Assembly (NCBI GenBank): GCA_947629075.1 | Contig: CANRCI010000023.1 | Location: 1 to 15,388, forward strand | Source: an uncultured Bacilli bacterium | Lineage (GTDB): Bacteria > Bacillota_I > Bacilli_A > RF39 > UBA660 | DNA: 15,388 nt | Direction of reading: 5' to 3' | Shown: positions 1-6,940 of the stretch, piece by piece | How the letters are laid out: each line of letters opens with the position of its first letter | Position numbering within the stretch: the first letter of the stretch is position 1 | Made by a program: the position numbers and the translations under genes | Notes under the pieces: model-generated | What the model was told of the DNA's origin: nothing | Database searches by the model: none | The model's input: only the letters and a program-made list of their open reading frames with translations

Positions 1-228
1 GAAGAACTAGTTAAGGCTGTAGCTGTTAACAAAGATGCAGTTAGTGTTAAAGAGTTTGAATCCACTGGTGAAGATGAAATTCTAATCGAGGTTATGATCG
101 ACAAAGAAGATATGGGAAGAGTAATTGGACGTGGTGGTAAGATTGCCAATGCAATAAGAACTTTAGTCCAAGCTAGTAGTTATTTAAATGAAAATAAAAG
201 AGTTAAGATTAATATAGATAGTTTTTAA
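1..228 (+). CDS. khpA: KhpA (YlqC) KH-domain RNA-binding protein, 3' part
   Basis: The frame is open from the first base and encodes 75 residues before TAA; only about the first 8 residues of a typical 80-residue KhpA are missing. One KH domain is visible: a beta strand (ILIEVMID), then the nucleic-acid-binding GxxG loop as VIGRGGK (residues 41-47 of the fragment), then a helix (IANAIRTLVQ). In Gram-positive bacteria KhpA pairs with KhpB/EloR and binds RNA, influencing cell elongation and division; that role is family knowledge. It is usually found after rpsP in the ffh-rpsP-rimM-trmD region, but here its transcript ends at a terminator that overlaps its last codons and an unrelated envelope operon follows. 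The identification rests on the GRGG motif, the small size and the C-terminal position of the KH fold. Confidence 0.88.
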   Translation, partial: EELVKAVAVNKDAVSVKEFESTGEDEILIEVMIDKEDMGRVIGRGGKIANAIRTLVQASSYLNENKRVKINIDSF

Positions 229-241
229 TCTTAACTTTTTT
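201..241 (+). terminator. Intrinsic terminator of the khpA transcript
   Basis: A perfect 12-bp inverted repeat pairs 201-212 with 225-236 around a 12-base loop, followed by a T tract from 236 to 241. The stem can extend outward by A-T and G-T pairs. The upstream arm lies inside the khpA coding sequence and the stop codon is at 226-228 in the downstream arm. The stem is AT-rich, so its strength is uncertain. Confidence 0.72.
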
Positions 242-293
242 ATTTTTAAGTGTCTAACTTTTAATAAAAATTATTCTTTTGACAAGCACATTC

Positions 294-322
294 TTGTAGT
301 TAATTATAAAATATATTATAAT
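294..322 (+). promoter_or_regulatory. Sigma-A-like promoter of the uppS operon
   Basis: TTGTAG (294-299) and a perfect TATAAT (317-322) are separated by 17 bases. Transcription would begin near 329, about 11 bases before the uppS ATG. A perfect TTGACA at 279-284 lies upstream but is 32 bases from the TATAAT; at normal spacing it faces only the weak AATTAT at 302-307, so it may form a second weaker promoter. Confidence 0.62.
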
Positions 323-329
323 TGACAAT

Positions 330-336
330 AGGTGAT
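330..336 (+). promoter_or_regulatory. Ribosome binding site that decides the uppS start
   Basis: AGGTGAT matches the 5' part of the consensus AGGAGGTGAT complement and ends three bases before ATG 340. The short spacing fits an SD shifted toward GGTGAT. It would be at the extreme 5' end of the predicted mRNA. Confidence 0.6.
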
Positions 337-339
337 GTA

Positions 340-1044
340 ATGAACGAATTAAATATACCAAGACATGTAGCCATAATAATGGATGGCAATCGTCGTTGGG
401 CTAAACAGAGGGGAAAAAAGGCAAGTTATGGTCATCTAGCAGGTAGTAAAAACTTAGAGAAATTAGCAACACACATTCTCGATACCTCAACTGAATTTTT
501 AAGTGTTTTTGCTTTTTCAACTGAGAACTTTAAACGTGATAAAGAGGAAGTCGATTACTTAATGGACTTGTTAGTAGACTATTTTACTAATAAATTTAAG
601 ACAATAATAAAAAAAGATATAAAAGTAATCATTAGTGGTAGTCGTGAACATTTACGCGATGACGTTATCAAAGCTATCGATAACATTGAAGAAAAAAGTA
701 AAGATGGGAAAAGTGGAACCTTTAACATCTGTATCAATTATGGTGGTAAAAAAGAGTTAGTAGATACTACTAAAAAGATTGCTGAGATGTATCGCAATGA
801 TGAAATAGAACTAGATGATATCGATGAAGAATTCATAAGAAAGAACTTATATAACGATTTACCACCGATTGATCTATTGATTAGAACTAGTGGTGAACAG
901 AGAATTAGTAATTTTATGATCTATCAACTAGCTTATAGTGAATTTTATTTTACTGATAAATATTTTCCTGATTTCAACGATCAAGAATATGATAAAATAT
1001 TATTAGAATATCAAAAAAGAAATAGAAGGTTTGGAGGAAATTAG
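340..1044 (+). CDS. uppS: Isoprenyl transferase / undecaprenyl diphosphate synthase
   Basis: It condenses isopentenyl diphosphate onto an allylic diphosphate in cis to make the C55 carrier lipid used for wall polymer export. The 234 residues carry the cis-prenyltransferase motifs in order: IMDGNRRWAK (residues 13-22, catalytic Asp15), GHLAGSKN, FAFSTENFKR, and DLLIRTSGEQRISNF (178-192), with Arg182, Arg188 and Ser190 binding diphosphate and Glu near YSEFYF helping bind metal. The first motif has Arg where many bacterial enzymes have Gly (DGNGRWA); Arg also occurs in family members, so activity is expected. I chose ATG 340 because AGGTGAT (330-336) lies just upstream and because an in-frame TTG at 322 overlaps the -10 box and precedes the predicted transcript start. 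It is first of a tight operon: cdsA starts one base after its stop. Confidence 0.95.
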   Translation: MNELNIPRHVAIIMDGNRRWAKQRGKKASYGHLAGSKNLEKLATHILDTSTEFLSVFAFSTENFKRDKEEVDYLMDLLVDYFTNKFKTIIKKDIKVIISGSREHLRDDVIKAIDNIEEKSKDGKSGTFNICINYGGKKELVDTTKKIAEMYRNDEIELDDIDEEFIRKNLYNDLPPIDLLIRTSGEQRISNFMIYQLAYSEFYFTDKYFPDFNDQEYDKILLEYQKRNRRFGGN

Positions 1045-1045
1045 T

Positions 1046-1846
1046 ATGATGACGAGAATAATAAGTGCGATTGTTTTACTAGCAATTTTTGTCCCAGCCC
1101 TAGTAGTGGGAAAACTTCCATTTGCACTTTTGATGCTAGCGATTTCATTTTTGTCTTTAAACGAGATGTTTAAAGTGCGAAAGTCGAAAAAAGAAATACC
1201 GATTTTGGTAGAATTATTCGCATACATTTTAGTAGGTTTTTTAACGTTGAACAATTATCAAGCTAAAGATTTGACTTTTTCGATTAACTACCAAATGATA
1301 GCGATTTTAATCTTTGCGTTTTTATCACCATTAGTATTTATTAATGATAATAAAAAGTACAATATCAATGATGCTTTATACATCGTTGCTTCAACTATTT
1401 TTATAGGGCTTACGATGAACATTTTGATTCTAATTAGAAATTATAGTCTTGTTCATGTTATCTATATTTTCTTAATTTCTATCATGACCGATACTTTTGC
1501 TCTTTTTACTGGGCTTTGTGTTGGAAGTCACAAATTAGCTCCGCTTATTTCGCCTAAAAAAACTTGGGAAGGACTAATTGGTGGAAGCTTTTGGGGGACT
1601 TTAGTAGCAGTTGTCTTCTACAACACGGTAATCGATTCGACACTAAATATCGGTGTATTAGTATTTGTAACTTTAGTTTTATCACTTCTAGGACAACTTG
1701 GTGATTTGGTCTTTTCTAGTATTAAAAGGTATTACAACAAAAAAGATTTTTCCAATCTTATTCCAGGACATGGTGGAGTACTAGATAGGATTGATAATGT
1801 AATATTTGTAATATTAGGTTTTCTATTATTCATAACAATTATATAG
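1046..1846 (+). CDS. cdsA: Phosphatidate cytidylyltransferase (CDP-diglyceride synthase)
   Basis: It makes CDP-diacylglycerol from phosphatidic acid and CTP at the membrane, the branch point for phosphatidylglycerol and cardiolipin. The 266-residue protein is almost entirely hydrophobic helices, with the CdsA signature near the C-terminus: S224-x-I-K-R, then KD (233-234), then PGHGGVLDRID (240-250), whose Asp residues coordinate Mg2+. The earlier KKTWEGLIGG motif is also typical. ATG 1046 is preferred to an in-frame TTG at 1031 because GGAGG (1033-1037) sits eight bases upstream; ATG 1049 is also possible. The gene starts one base after the uppS stop, and its own stop overlaps the rseP ribosome binding site, so uppS, cdsA and rseP are surely cotranscribed. 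Confidence 0.95.
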   Translation: MMTRIISAIVLLAIFVPALVVGKLPFALLMLAISFLSLNEMFKVRKSKKEIPILVELFAYILVGFLTLNNYQAKDLTFSINYQMIAILIFAFLSPLVFINDNKKYNINDALYIVASTIFIGLTMNILILIRNYSLVHVIYIFLISIMTDTFALFTGLCVGSHKLAPLISPKKTWEGLIGGSFWGTLVAVVFYNTVIDSTLNIGVLVFVTLVLSLLGQLGDLVFSSIKRYYNKKDFSNLIPGHGGVLDRIDNVIFVILGFLLFITII

Positions 1847-1855
1847 GAGGATACA

Positions 1856-2896
1856 ATGGTAACATTAATATATTTCATAATTATTTTAGGAGTAATTATT
1901 TTAGTTCACGAATTTGGACATTTCTTCTTTGCTAAGAAATTTGGAGTTCATGTCTATGAATTTTCAATTGGTATGGGTCCTAAAATTTGGTCAACTAAGA
2001 GAAAGGGGGATCCGACTGAATACTGTATTCGTGCTATTCCGATTGGTGGATTCGTATCACTTGCCGGAGAAGATGTCGATGATGACGATTCCATACCACG
2101 TGAAGAAAAATTATTTGCTAAACCGATTTGGCAACGTTTCTTAATTATGTTTTTTGGAGCAGGTAATAACTTTATCTTAGCTTTTGTTCTATTCATTTTA
2201 GTAGGACTTATAGCTGGAGCTCCGATTATGGATCCTGTTTTGAGTGATGTAACAGATGGTTATCCCGCTCAAAAAGAAGGGTTGAAAAAAGGAGACCACA
2301 TCGTGGCGATTAATAATCACAAGACTAGTACAATCGATGATCTACAACTATATTTGACTATCGCTAAACCAGGTCGTGAAGTATCTTTTGAGATAGCTGA
2401 TGGCGATAAGACTAAAACCGTTAAAGTTAAACCGAAGAAAGAAAAGGTCGATGGTGAATATACGTATCGTTTAGGTATTGAGTTTGTTCAAGAGAAAAGA
2501 GAAGGCCTATTCGCATCTTTGAAATATGCAGTAGTCAAAATGGGGGCAACGGTAAAACAGATGGTTGTCGTATTGGCTAATCTATTTACGGGAAGATTGT
2601 CACTTGATTCATTGAGTGGACCAGTAGGTATTTACGGTATTGTTGGAGATGCTAAAACAGCAGGATTTGCTAGTGTCTTATTACTTACGGCTCTCTTAAG
2701 TGTCAATATTGGATTTATCAATTTGATTCCATTCCCAGCTTTCGATGGTGGTAGAATTCTTTTCCTATTAATCGAAAAGATAAAAGGTAGTCCCGTAAAA
2801 CCAGAGACAGAAAATTTAATTCATACGATTGGTTTCATTCTAATAATGATTTTGTTCGTTGTAGTTATGTTTAACGACATTATAAAGCTTATTTAA
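1856..2896 (+). CDS. rseP: RseP/RasP-type site-2 intramembrane zinc metalloprotease
   Basis: This membrane protease cuts transmembrane segments of anti-sigma factors, signal-peptide remnants and small membrane proteins. The first transmembrane helix contains the zinc motif HEFGH (residues 18-22). A single PDZ domain lies at about 120-200 (GYPAQKEGLKKGDHIVAIN). A conserved LSGPVGI follows, and the second active-site motif NLIPFPAFDGGR (289-300) supplies the third zinc ligand Asp297. At 346 residues it is shorter than the roughly 420-residue Bacillus RasP, with one compact PDZ, but no catalytic element is missing. AGGAGG (1845-1850) precedes ATG 1856 and overlaps the cdsA stop. dxr, which often separates cdsA and rseP in Firmicutes, is absent. 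Confidence 0.94.
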   Translation: MVTLIYFIIILGVIILVHEFGHFFFAKKFGVHVYEFSIGMGPKIWSTKRKGDPTEYCIRAIPIGGFVSLAGEDVDDDDSIPREEKLFAKPIWQRFLIMFFGAGNNFILAFVLFILVGLIAGAPIMDPVLSDVTDGYPAQKEGLKKGDHIVAINNHKTSTIDDLQLYLTIAKPGREVSFEIADGDKTKTVKVKPKKEKVDGEYTYRLGIEFVQEKREGLFASLKYAVVKMGATVKQMVVVLANLFTGRLSLDSLSGPVGIYGIVGDAKTAGFASVLLLTALLSVNIGFINLIPFPAFDGGRILFLLIEKIKGSPVKPETENLIHTIGFILIMILFVVVMFNDIIKLI

Positions 2897-2899
2897 TAT

Positions 2900-3109
2900 A
2901 TGGATGATAGAGAAAAAGAGTTTCATGAAAATCCCCATGTAATGGGAAATGTAAACTCACTTGAATACGATGAAGATGATTTTGAATCAGGTAATGATAC
3001 TAACTTAGAAATGGGTGATAAAAAGAGTAATATCGTCTTCTCATATATAATTGCCATCGTCATAATGATACTTATTATCTGTCTAGCACTATTTAAAATA
3101 CTAAAATAA
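2900..3109 (+). CDS. Small acidic single-pass membrane protein, unknown function
   Basis: I do not recognise a family. The 69 residues split in two: a strongly acidic, hydrophilic N-terminal tail of about 40 residues (with the cluster DEDDFE), a KK pair at 41-42, then one hydrophobic helix at 45-65 ending almost immediately in KILK. There is no cleavable signal and almost no sequence after the helix, so it would be tail-anchored if the N-terminus is cytosolic; basic residues on both sides leave orientation open. ATG 2900 is three bases after the rseP stop with no clear ribosome binding site, which suggests coupling to rseP translation; ATG 2942 is a less likely alternative, also lacking an SD. 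As last gene before a terminator it ends the uppS operon. A link to RseP, as substrate or modulator, is inference from position and topology. Confidence 0.7.
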   Translation: MDDREKEFHENPHVMGNVNSLEYDEDDFESGNDTNLEMGDKKSNIVFSYIIAIVIMILIICLALFKILK

Positions 3110-3134
3110 ATCTAGTTTTTGAGCTAGATTTTTT
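3108..3134 (+). terminator. Intrinsic terminator of the uppS-cdsA-rseP operon
   Basis: AAATCTAG (3108-3115) pairs with CTAGATTT (3124-3131) around an 8-base loop, followed by Ts to 3134 and more after one C. The upstream arm begins within the TAA stop of the small membrane protein (3107-3109). Confidence 0.75.
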
Positions 3135-3141
3135 CTTTGGC

Positions 3142-3170
3142 TTACTTTTTTTAGTGTTTTATAGTATAAT
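3142..3170 (+). promoter_or_regulatory. Promoter of smc
   Basis: A perfect TATAAT (3165-3170) lies 17 bases after a poor -35 element TTACTT (3142-3147). The predicted transcript would start near 3177, 20 bases before the smc ATG. It follows directly after the previous terminator, so smc appears to have its own transcript. Confidence 0.6.
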
Positions 3171-3196
3171 CAAATATATGAATAGGGTGAAAAGAT

Positions 3197-6145
3197 ATGT
3201 ATTTAAAAGAAATAAGTGCAACTGGTTTTAAATCTTTTGCTGAAAAAATCACGATTTCCCTTGATGGAAAAACGACCTGTATTGTTGGACCTAACGGTAG
3301 TGGTAAATCGAATATCGTCGATGCTGTCCGTTGGGTTTTAGGAGAACAATCAGTAAAATCCCTTCGTGGTGAAGGAGGAATGAGTGATGTTATTTTCTCG
3401 GGAAGCAATTCGCGTAAACCATTAAATGTTGCGAGTGTTGAACTTACTTTTGATAATTCGGACAATTATTTAAAAATTCCTTATAATGAAGTTTGCGTTA
3501 AAAGAAGAGTATATCGTACCGGAGAAAATGAATATTTTTTAAACGGTGAACGTTGTCGTCTTAAAGATATAACTGATCTATTTATGGATAGTGGTATTGG
3601 AAGAGATTCGTTCAACATTATTTCTCAAGGTGAGATAGCTAAAATTCTTTCTAATTCCGCTTATGATAGACGTCAAATTTTTGAAGAGGCAGCGGGTGTT
3701 TTAAAGTATAAGAAAAGAAAAGAAGAAGCTTTGCGAAAACTAGAACGCACAAAAAATAATTTGAGTCGTGTAAGAGATATTATCGAAGAGTTGGAAGTGC
3801 AAGTTAATCCGTTAAAAGAACAGAGTAAAAAAGCCCTAGAATACTTAGATAATAAAGATAAATTAAAAAATGTCGAAGTTGCGTTAATAACTTATGAAAT
3901 CGAAAATATCAACCACAATCTAAAAAATTCGCAAGAAAGAGTTGAAGAAATAAATACTAATCTATTCGATTTAGGAGTGGAACTTAACAACAGTGATACC
4001 GATATTTTAAAAGATAAACATGAGCTTAATAACAGATTACAAGAATTAGATCAAATGAATATAGAATTGATAAATCTAACTAAAAGAGAAGAACAATTAA
4101 ATGGTGAAAAACTATTATTAAAAGAGAGAAGTAAATATAAATCAACTGATAGTAAAGTTCATGAGAATATCCAATTACTTAAGGAAAGAGAATTGAAAGT
4201 TGATAACGGAATATTTTTAGCGAAGAAAGATTTATCGATTTTAAATAGTGATTTAGATACGGAAAAAGAAACGCTTAATAAGAAAGAAATCGATTTATCT
4301 AATTTAAAAAATCGCCTGTCTAATTTAAATATTGAGCTTTCTCATAAACGTCGTGATTTAATTGAGTTGGATCACCGTATCGAGGTTTTAAACAATTCAG
4401 TTGAGACGGGAAGTAGTCTTTATCAAAGCGTGCGAAAAGTATTAAACAATCCTCGTCTTACCGGAATTAATCAAGTAATTGGTAATTTAGTAAGTACGAC
4501 TGATGAATTAAATACAGCTTTAGAAGTAGCTCTTTTAGCAACTAAACAATACATCGTAACTGATGATGAAGAAAGCGCTAAACGAGCAATTAACTATTTG
4601 AAAGAGAACAATTTGGGACGAGCTAGTTTTTTCCCTCTAACGACTATTAAAGGTAAGTACATCGCTAATGAAATTGTTAAAGAGTTAAAGAGAGATGAAG
4701 ACTACATCGGATTATTTATCGATTTAGTAACTTATGATGAGAAATATAAAAATATCATTTCTAATCAATTAGGTAATGTCATCGTAGCTCGCAGTATCGA
4801 TGGAGCTAATCGCCTATCACGTCTTACCAATCAGCGTTATAAAGTCGTAACTTTAGATGGTGGAGTAGTCAATGTCGGTGGTTCAATTACTGGTGGTAGT
4901 TTAAACAACGCCAAGAGCATTATTTCTGAACGTCGTCTTTTAGAAGAAAGTAAACGTCTTCGCGAAGATATCAAAGGTGTATGTAAAGGCGAAGAAGAAG
5001 AAATCGAACAGATGAATAAAGAGATAAGAGATAAAGAATTAAATCTCTTTGAAGAACGAGCAAAAGTGTCATCTTTAGAAGAAAAGATTAAAGTTAAAGG
5101 AGAACAATTAGAGAATTTAAACTTAGAAAAAGAAGAGATTACTAAAGAAGTAAAAAGTTTAGGGCTAGTCGTTTCTTCTTCATTATCACAAGAAGAAGAA
5201 AAAGTTCTTAACGATTATTACGAAGTTTCTCGTGAAAAAGATGAACTTGTGAAGACGATCAATCTCAAAACACGTGAAAAAGATGCTTTGAGTGCTTATA
5301 TCGATGAAAAGGATGCTGGAAGTAAACTTCTTCGCAGTAAAGTTCAAACGCTTGAGAAAGAACTTAGAGATTTAGAGATAAATAACAGTAAGATGGATGT
5401 TAAACTAGATAGTTATCTAAACACTTTAAATGAAGACTATGAATTGACGTTCGAAAAAGCTAAAGAAGATTACGTTCTAGAAGTTGAAGTTGATGAAGCA
5501 AGAGAGATGGTCAATATGTATAAAAGTAATATTAGACGTCTCGGAATGGTCAATTTAGCAGCGATCGATGAATACCAAAGAGTAAGTGGTCGTTATGAAT
5601 TCTTGACTAATCAGGAACACGATTTATTAGGAGCTAAAGATACGTTATTGGAAATTATCGATGAGATGGATAGGGTAATGGTCAGTGAATTTAAAGCGAC
5701 TTTTGAAAAGATTGAAGTAGAGTTTAAAAAAGTATTTCAACAGTTGTTTAATGGCGGAAACGCTAGTATTAAGATGACTGATCCTAACAATGTTTTAGAG
5801 ACTGGTATCGATATAGTTGCATCTCCACCTGGAAAGAAACTTACGAGTATTTCTCTTTTATCCGGTGGTGAAAAAACGTTAACAGCCATCAGTTTAATCT
5901 TTGCTATTCTAAATATCAGAACTATTCCATTCTGTCTTTTTGACGAGGTAGAAGCAGCCCTAGATGAAGCTAATGTCGACCAATTTGGGCACTACCTAAA
6001 CAACTATAAAGATAAGACACAATTCTTAATCATTACCCATAAGAAAAAGACGATGGAATATGCCGATACCTTATATGGAATAACGATGCAAGAATCTGGA
6101 GTTTCTAAACTTGTCAGTGTCAAATTAGATAAAGTAGGAAGATAG
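3197..6145 (+). CDS. smc: Chromosome segregation ATPase SMC (compact form)
   Basis: SMC is the ATPase arm of the SMC-ScpAB condensin that loads on DNA and extrudes loops to fold and separate chromosomes. Both head halves are complete: Walker A GPNGSGKS (residues 31-38), the ABC signature LLSGGEKTLTA around Ser889, and Walker B plus D-loop FDEVEAALDE (Asp916). The hinge spans about 420-567, from GINQVIGNLV to GGSITGG. Charged coiled-coil arms fill about 170-400 and 575-800. At 982 residues it is about 200 shorter than Bacillus subtilis SMC (1186); both arms are shortened by about the same amount, so this is a compact SMC rather than a broken gene, resembling mycoplasmal SMCs as I recall. AGGGTGA (3184-3190) precedes ATG 3197. 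It lacks its common neighbours rnc and ftsY and has its own promoter and terminator. Confidence 0.96.
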   Translation: MYLKEISATGFKSFAEKITISLDGKTTCIVGPNGSGKSNIVDAVRWVLGEQSVKSLRGEGGMSDVIFSGSNSRKPLNVASVELTFDNSDNYLKIPYNEVCVKRRVYRTGENEYFLNGERCRLKDITDLFMDSGIGRDSFNIISQGEIAKILSNSAYDRRQIFEEAAGVLKYKKRKEEALRKLERTKNNLSRVRDIIEELEVQVNPLKEQSKKALEYLDNKDKLKNVEVALITYEIENINHNLKNSQERVEEINTNLFDLGVELNNSDTDILKDKHELNNRLQELDQMNIELINLTKREEQLNGEKLLLKERSKYKSTDSKVHENIQLLKERELKVDNGIFLAKKDLSILNSDLDTEKETLNKKEIDLSNLKNRLSNLNIELSHKRRDLIELDHRIEVLNNSVETGSSLYQSVRKVLNNPRLTGINQVIGNLVSTTDELNTALEVALLATKQYIVTDDEESAKRAINYLKENNLGRASFFPLTTIKGKYIANEIVKELKRDEDYIGLFIDLVTYDEKYKNIISNQLGNVIVARSIDGANRLSRLTNQRYKVVTLDGGVVNVGGSITGGSLNNAKSIISERRLLEESKRLREDIKGVCKGEEEEIEQMNKEIRDKELNLFEERAKVSSLEEKIKVKGEQLENLNLEKEEITKEVKSLGLVVSSSLSQEEEKVLNDYYEVSREKDELVKTINLKTREKDALSAYIDEKDAGSKLLRSKVQTLEKELRDLEINNSKMDVKLDSYLNTLNEDYELTFEKAKEDYVLEVEVDEAREMVNMYKSNIRRLGMVNLAAIDEYQRVSGRYEFLTNQEHDLLGAKDTLLEIIDEMDRVMVSEFKATFEKIEVEFKKVFQQLFNGGNASIKMTDPNNVLETGIDIVASPPGKKLTSISLLSGGEKTLTAISLIFAILNIRTIPFCLFDEVEAALDEANVDQFGHYLNNYKDKTQFLIITHKKKTMEYADTLYGITMQESGVSKLVSVKLDKVGR

Positions 6146-6163
6146 TAGGTATACTATCTTTTT
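6139..6163 (+). terminator. Intrinsic terminator of smc
   Basis: AAGATAGTA (6139-6147) pairs perfectly with TACTATCTT (6152-6160) across a four-base GGTA loop, with Ts at 6159-6163. The smc stop TAG (6143-6145) is inside the upstream arm. Confidence 0.8.
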
Positions 6164-6182
6164 AATATTTGATTTCAAAATC

Positions 6183-6211
6183 TTTACTAAATTTTTATTA
6201 AATGTTATCAT
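6183..6211 (+). promoter_or_regulatory. Promoter of the LRR / transglutaminase-fold pair
   Basis: TTTACT (6183-6188) and TATCAT (6206-6211) are 17 bases apart, matching the sigma-A consensus at 4/6 and 5/6 positions. CATAAT at 6209-6214 is an alternative -10. The transcript would start near 6218, giving a leader of about 18 bases. Confidence 0.5.
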
Positions 6212-6235
6212 AATAACTAGGATAGGATGGTTGCT

Positions 6236-6940
6236 ATGAACGATAGATTAAGGTATTATTTGCGTTATAAATTACATAAAATCGATGATGATTACACACC
6301 GGAAGAGTTGGCCACAATCGAAAAGATTCATCTCGATCCCATTAATGATGACAATACTTATCAAAGAGTAGATATCGACATTATTTCGTCTTTTCCCAAC
6401 TTGAAGATGATCTATTTTTACAACATGAATATCGATGATGAAGTAATCAATAAAATAATGAGTGTACCTAAATTAGAAGGAATATCGCTAGAGAATTGTT
6501 CTATTAAAAATGTTAAAGTTTTAGTAAAAAAGAGATTGAAGAGATTGGATTTAATCAATACTTATATCGAGAATATCGACGATATTAAAGAACTAAAAAC
6601 TCTAAATTACATCAAACTGATCAATTTGGATTTACCATCACTAAGTTTTTTAGAGAATCTTCCCAATATAACGACAATCGATTTAAACAATTCCAGAATA
6701 AAAGATCAATCAGTTTTAGTTAAGTTCTCTTTAATCGAAAGATTATCAATCTATAATACTAATATTATGGATTTGAATTTTATTGGAAGATATATTTATT
6801 TAAAAGAGTTAGATATTTCTAAAGAACAGTTTTTAAAAAATAGAGAACTTATTAACGATCTGTTAAATTTAAATATTAATGTATATGAAGACGGCATCCT
6901 TCATTACAATGCTTTATACAGGGTGCAGAATGAACAATAA
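6236..6940 (+). CDS. Cytosolic leucine-rich-repeat protein, unknown function
   Basis: The 234 residues have an N-terminal cap of about 50 residues (YTPEELATIEKIHLDP) and then seven leucine-rich repeats whose strands begin at residues 56, 80, 101, 123, 145, 167 and 189, a period of 21-24 residues. Typical strand cores are LEGISLENCSI, LKRLDLINTYI and ITTIDLNNSRI. The repeats should form a curved binding surface for a protein partner. No signal peptide, LPXTG motif or membrane helix is present, so it is probably cytosolic, unlike secreted internalins. I prefer ATG 6236, with AGGA (6224-6227) eight bases upstream; ATG 6227, three codons earlier, is possible. It overlaps the next gene by 11 bases, implying coexpression, so the transglutaminase-fold protein is the first candidate partner. 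No enzymatic motif is visible. Confidence 0.8.
   Translation: MNDRLRYYLRYKLHKIDDDYTPEELATIEKIHLDPINDDNTYQRVDIDIISSFPNLKMIYFYNMNIDDEVINKIMSVPKLEGISLENCSIKNVKVLVKKRLKRLDLINTYIENIDDIKELKTLNYIKLINLDLPSLSFLENLPNITTIDLNNSRIKDQSVLVKFSLIERLSIYNTNIMDLNFIGRYIYLKELDISKEQFLKNRELINDLLNLNINVYEDGILHYNALYRVQNEQ

Noticed and set aside
279..307. TTGACA at 279-284 as the main uppS -35 box
   Set aside because: At normal spacing it faces only poor -10 matches, while TATAAT at 317-322 pairs with TTGTAG at 17 bases. I keep it as a possible secondary promoter.
322..339. Upstream TTG start for uppS
   Set aside because: It overlaps the last base of TATAAT and precedes the predicted transcript start, and family alignment begins at the ATG at 340.
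1003..1254. Open reading frame on the minus strand across the start of cdsA (and similar ones at 1954-2196, 3151-3465, 7703-7984, 9240-9485, 10154-10345, 11984-12232, 12619-12822)
   Set aside because: Each lies opposite a well-supported gene, has no ribosome binding site or recognisable motif, and reads as low-complexity antisense product.
1914..2144. A 76-codon + strand frame inside rseP
   Set aside because: It is an out-of-frame shadow over the RseP active-site and PDZ-proximal coding sequence.
3197..6145. SMC as a truncated pseudogene
   Set aside because: Walker A, hinge, signature and Walker B motifs are all present in one frame and both arms are shortened equally.
6879..6929. Longer N-terminus for the transglutaminase-fold protein
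   Set aside because: It would overlap the LRR gene by over 60 bases without a ribosome binding site, whereas ATG 6930 has AGGGTG upstream.
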